From Streptomyces sp. NBC_00690 (GTDB lineage: Bacteria > Actinomycetota > Actinomycetes > Streptomycetales > Streptomycetaceae), in contig NZ_CP109009.1 in assembly GCF_036226685.1 (NCBI RefSeq), positions 4,836,001-4,900,000 on the forward strand: 64,000 bases of DNA. The letters run 5' to 3'. The translations under genes were made by a program, and so were the position numbers. Positions 63,359 to 64,000 of the stretch are shown here, in pieces (within the stretch, counting starts at the first letter, position 1; every line of letters starts with the position of its first letter). The notes under the pieces were generated by a model, which was not told where the DNA came from, did no database searches, and was given only the letters and a program-made list of their open reading frames with translations.

Positions 63359-63461
63359 GCGAGGCACTCCCTGGGGCAATCGCGGCTGTGGCGCTATAAC
63401 ACGAACGAGCACGCAGGTGCGGTGTAGACCATCGTTCCGAATGCGATGGGCAGATGCAAGG

Positions 63462-63478
63462 GCAGATGCACGTGCACG
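63462..63478 (-). promoter_or_regulatory. 17-bp element with TGCACGTGCA, copy 2
   Basis: Here the 17-bp element is in inverted orientation, containing TGCACGTGCA at 63467-63476. It lies inside a larger inverted repeat (ATGCAAGGG at 63454-63462 with CCCTTGCAT at 63491-63499), next to an 11-bp direct repeat (GGGCAGATGCA at 63448 and 63460). Confidence 0.55.
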
Positions 63479-63699
63479 TGCCCGACCTGTCCCTTGCATG
63501 GTGATTCTTGGCTATATCTTTCCCGTGACTCTTTCATGGTCTTCCCAAGTGCTTCCTATTTCCGTAACTGAATGAGTACGCCCCGAAGTGTTTTGGTGGC
63601 AGAATCCCGCACTTGGGGTCTCGGGGGTGACCCACTCTGTAGGTAGGTACGCAGCGGACCGAACGAGACAAAAGGCGAAGGATGGGGAGGGTGGGAGTC

Positions 63700-64000
63700 G
63701 TGACCGCAGGCGAGTCGTGGGCCGCAGGGCCAGGGGGCGGTTCCGTGGTGCGGCGCATCCTGTTGGGTTCCCAGCTGAGGAGACTGCGCGAGTCGCGCGG
63801 TATCACCCGTGAGGCAGCCGGCTACTCGATCCGCGCATCGGAATCAAAGATCAGCCGTATGGAGTTGGGCCGGGTGAGCTTCAAGGCGCGGGACATCGAG
63901 GATCTGTTGACCCTCTACGGGGTCGCCGACGACGTGGAGCGCGAGTCCCTGCTCGGCCTCGCAAAAGAGGCCAATGTTGCCGGCTGGTGGCACAGCTACG
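63700..64000 (+). CDS. HTH (XRE) regulator, WhiJ-like, cut by window edge
   Basis: The first 100 residues of a helix-turn-helix regulator that continues past the window. LLGSQLRRLRESRGITREAA and SESKISRMELGRVSF form the XRE-type HTH; the following KARDIEDLLTLYGVADDVERE is typical of the Streptomyces HTH-DUF5753 family. GTG 63700 is chosen because GGAGG lies nine bases upstream; ATG 63682 and GTG 63691 are also in frame. It is the probable binder of the TGCACGTGCA elements (inference). Confidence 0.85.
   Translation, partial: MTAGESWAAGPGGGSVVRRILLGSQLRRLRESRGITREAAGYSIRASESKISRMELGRVSFKARDIEDLLTLYGVADDVERESLLGLAKEANVAGWWHSY

Overview
The window looks like a core-chromosome segment of a Streptomyces. 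The DNA is very GC-rich with strong third-position GC bias, GTG and TTG starts are common, and several genes lack a Shine-Dalgarno sequence. It carries bldG, a Streptomyces-type lysine-tailed topA, a membrane-fused tmk and a WhiJ-type regulator cluster. From memory, the order acs / CpaE-TadA-TadB-TadC / helicase / bldG / anti-sigma / H+-pyrophosphatase / topA / tmk / holB / lipoprotein protease matches the S. coelicolor SCO3563-SCO3540 region, read in the same direction. No insertion sequence, prophage, CRISPR array or rRNA was seen.

Layout. 0.2-11 kb: acetyl-CoA synthetase, a methyltransferase, a SulP/carbonic-anhydrase fusion, a NodB-like lipoprotein, a MinD/CooC-like ATPase divergent from a degenerate Fic-domain protein, and a HAD phosphatase. 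11.6-16.6 kb: a translationally coupled Tad/Flp-type secretion operon (ssd, tadA, tadB, tadC, prepilin, two TadE-like pseudopilins), facing a DECH-box MrfA-like helicase. 19.1-20.1 kb: the bldG/apgA developmental switch. 21.4-37.9 kb: housekeeping genes, namely H+-pyrophosphatase, a lipoprotein, an rRNA-type methyltransferase, topA, MFS-tmk fusion, holB and a tripeptidyl-aminopeptidase-like lipoprotein. 37.9-43.5 kb: a drug exporter, tRNA-Thr(CGT) and a secreted DUF11-repeat protein. 43.5-48.3 kb: an L,D-transpeptidase, an ECF42 sigma module (SRPBCC gene, DGPF/YCII gene, sigma), a GGCT-like protein and a small lipoprotein. 48.8-52.6 kb: an MFS/cysteine-synthase-like operon with small exported proteins. 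53.3-61.6 kb: a VOC protein, a PolA-type polymerase, a sugar O-acetyltransferase, lipoproteins, a DUF2786 protein and an FUSC transporter. 62.1 kb to the end: a DUF397 / HATPase / HTH cluster cut by the window edge.

How the genes fit together. The Tad operon should export or assemble a thin Flp-like pilus, but no secretin or prepilin peptidase lies here. BldG and its anti-sigma partner form a partner switch. In ECF42 the sigma gene sits behind the DGPF gene, and matching TGTCGAAAC...GCGTCGA promoters precede the SRPBCC and DGPF genes, suggesting a local autoregulated regulon. The right-end DUF397/HATPase/HTH genes share a 17-bp element containing the palindrome TGCACGTGCA, a candidate operator for the HTH protein.

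Coordinates are read by eye. Starts were chosen from ribosome-binding sites, overlaps and family conservation. Statements about S. coelicolor genes or literature are from memory and were not searched.
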